A DNA stretch of 64,000 bases from the NCBI GenBank assembly GCA_951812395.1, contig CATOSD010000002.1:186001-250000 (forward strand), read 5' to 3'. Of the stretch, positions 62,715-64,000 are shown one piece after another (within the stretch, counting starts at the first letter, position 1; every line of letters begins with the position of its first letter). The notes beneath the pieces were generated by a model, which saw only the letters and a program-made list of their open reading frames with translations, was not told the origin of the DNA and did no database searches. The DNA is from an uncultured Dehalococcoidia bacterium (GTDB taxonomy: Bacteria > Chloroflexota > Dehalococcoidia > Lucifugimonadales > CATOSD01). Position numbers and translations under genes: made by a program.

Positions 62715-63695
62715 ATGAGTTATCTGCGCGAGGACGAGAAGGAGATAGCGAAAGTGTGTGAATCACAAAGCGGTCCGTTCCACATCCTTGCCCTTGACGG
62801 CGGCGGAGCAAGGGGCATCTACTCGGCCCAAGTCTTGTCGGGCCTTGAGCAAACGCTCGGAACACCTGTGGGAAAGTGCTTTGACCTCATAGCCGGCGCC
62901 AGCACAGGGTCCATCATAGCTGGGGCTGCCGCTATTGGTGTTCCCATGACCGAGATAGTCCAACTCTTCGAGAAGGAAGCACCGCGTGTATTTCAAAAGA
63001 AGTGGCCGGGTTCGGTCCACGTCCGCAGCAAGTACTCCCGGCATCGCCTCGAAGAGGTTATCCGAAACTGCGTATCGAATCTGACCCTGGGAGAAGTCTC
63101 AAACCCGCTTATGATTATGGCTTCCAACATATCCACGGGCGAAGTGCATGTGTTCAAGTCGAGGTATCTGAAAGACCTTGGAGAACCTTACGTCAGAGAC
63201 GGAGATGTCCCCCTGAGCGACGCCATCCTGGCGTCGTGCGCCGCGCCCACGTACTTCGACCCTGTAACCGTTGGCAGTTCACTGCTGGCGGACGGCGGCT
63301 TGTGGGCCAACAATCCTTCTATCATGGCCTTGACCGAGGCTGTCTCCAAGTTCGGGCGTTCACTTGAGGATGTGCACGTTTTCTCAATCGGTACAGGCCA
63401 TTCATCCAACCTCTATTCGCAGAGCCGCCATTGGGGCCTTTTGACCGGTTGGGGCAGGGAGAAGCTGGTCTCATACTTCCTCGACCTTCAGTCGCAAGCC
63501 TCGACGAATATGGCCAAACTTTTGCTCGCAGACAGGTATCTGCGACTTGATCCCGAAATCGGAGCCTGGAATCTGGACGATATTGAGCACCTCGATAACC
63601 TCAGGGCCCTTGCAGACAGGGACTTTGCTCAAAGAAACCAAGCCATATTGAATAGACTCGGAATGCCAACATCTGATAGAATCCAAGGTCCGTAG
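62715..63695 (+). CDS. Patatin-like phospholipase, probable CBASS effector
   Basis: The 326-residue protein has the patatin hydrolase motifs. The oxyanion loop GGGARG is at residues 29-34, the nucleophile Ser63 sits in G-A-S-T-G, and the partner Asp193 in A-D-G-G. The catalytic dyad is complete. Members next to a CD-NTase, such as CapV, are activated by a cyclic nucleotide and degrade the membrane to abort phage infection. The ATG at 62715 is preferred over a TTG 9 nt earlier. Lower GC than the neighbouring glnS suggests transfer. The next gene encodes a CD-NTase. Confidence 0.88.
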   Translation: MSYLREDEKEIAKVCESQSGPFHILALDGGGARGIYSAQVLSGLEQTLGTPVGKCFDLIAGASTGSIIAGAAAIGVPMTEIVQLFEKEAPRVFQKKWPGSVHVRSKYSRHRLEEVIRNCVSNLTLGEVSNPLMIMASNISTGEVHVFKSRYLKDLGEPYVRDGDVPLSDAILASCAAPTYFDPVTVGSSLLADGGLWANNPSIMALTEAVSKFGRSLEDVHVFSIGTGHSSNLYSQSRHWGLLTGWGREKLVSYFLDLQSQASTNMAKLLLADRYLRLDPEIGAWNLDDIEHLDNLRALADRDFAQRNQAILNRLGMPTSDRIQGP

Positions 63696-63754
63696 TTCGT
63701 CTATCCATTGCATGGGCAGCCCAACGCAGATACTAAGTGCCAAGGGAGATTGGG

Positions 63755-64000
63755 ATGGCAAAAAACGTCGAGCAGTTCCGGGAGTTTCTCCGGGATGAAG
63801 TCAATCTGAATCCCAACCGACTTAAGATACTAAATGACAGGGTCCGCGCCGTGGATGGATTTCTCAAAGAAAACCTGACCGGCTACCAGAAGATGGAGCG
63901 GCAGGGTTCATTCGCGCTGGACACCCTCATCAAGCCTGTCGATGACAATGACGAGTACGACGCCGACATTCAGATTGTTATGAACCCTAAAGCCCAGTGG
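63755..64000 (+). CDS. CD-NTase (SMODS nucleotidyltransferase), cut by window end
   Basis: The first 82 residues are visible and the gene continues beyond the window. ERQGSFALDTLIKP gives the nucleotidyltransferase G-S motif and EYDADIQIV gives the catalytic D-x-D, in the arrangement of CBASS cyclic-oligonucleotide synthases. The enzyme would make a cyclic di- or trinucleotide on phage infection and activate the upstream phospholipase. GGGAG lies 7 nt before the ATG, and the gene is 59 nt after the patatin gene. The CBASS type depends on genes outside this window. Confidence 0.85.
   Translation, partial: MAKNVEQFREFLRDEVNLNPNRLKILNDRVRAVDGFLKENLTGYQKMERQGSFALDTLIKPVDDNDEYDADIQIVMNPKAQW

Overview
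This is a high-GC bacterial chromosome segment with dense genes on both strands. The gene content suggests a Chloroflexota lineage, perhaps Dehalococcoidia or SAR202-like: an F420-type luciferase-like oxidoreductase, a reductive-dehalogenase-like iron-sulfur protein, a phosphotriesterase-family hydrolase, M20, M1 and S9 peptidases, NHL and PD40 propellers, a CBS-less GuaB3-type IMP dehydrogenase and many GC-rich palindromic intergenic repeats. That assignment is inference from gene content; there is no rRNA gene here to settle it.

Layout. 1-2.9 kb: two tandem M20 amidohydrolases. 2.9-4.6 kb: a lower-GC operon of three unrecognised genes. 4.8-9.3 kb: M1 aminopeptidase, enoyl-CoA hydratase, a small HEPN/PaREP1-like protein and a nitroreductase. 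9.5-11.2 kb: LLM oxidoreductase plus metallo-beta-lactamase-fold protein. 11.3-14.7 kb: inositol-phosphatase-like protein, IspH, RNase III and a DsbA-like selenoprotein. 14.9-19.7 kb: pseudo-receiver, RdhA-like protein, two membrane-anchored helical proteins and an NHL propeller. 19.7-25 kb: RNase II/R, a transporter, a YihY protein and a broken second copy of the RNase 5' end. 25.4-29.9 kb: alcohol dehydrogenase, hisS, prfA and prmC. 30-38.2 kb: a tandem segmental duplication of about 4 kb carrying Uma2, guaB3, an aspartic protease, a PD40 protein and a portal fragment. 37.8-40.5 kb: phage portal and terminase. 41-49.4 kb: rpoB and rpoC. 49.5-51.4 kb: tRNA-Val, a small hypothetical gene, two selenoprotein genes, tRNA-Asp and a cupin. 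51.5-62.6 kb: a DUF2339 membrane protein, an MFS transporter, an FAD oxidoreductase, an S9 peptidase, a phosphotriesterase-like protein and glnS. 62.7-64 kb: a patatin-like phospholipase followed by a CD-NTase cut by the window edge, which is the start of a CBASS anti-phage locus.

The main discovery is selenocysteine coding hidden behind in-frame TGA codons. Three thiol-redox genes read through TGA exactly where the family has a redox-active cysteine: a DsbA-like protein (14026-14655, Sec14), a ferredoxin-thioredoxin reductase catalytic-subunit-like protein (50041-50472, Sec61 and Sec93) and a glutaredoxin-like protein (50504-50749, Sec13). In the FTR-like protein the two TGAs fall on the two positions that form the active-site disulfide, while the four predicted 4Fe-4S ligands remain Cys. 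All four TGAs are followed by a hairpin with a G in the apical loop 21 to 24 nt downstream, as expected for bacterial SECIS elements. TGA is an ordinary stop elsewhere in the window (for example hisS and prfA), so this is specific recoding. The adjacent FTR-like and Grx-like genes suggest an electron chain from ferredoxin through a predicted diselenide reductase to a selenoglutaredoxin.
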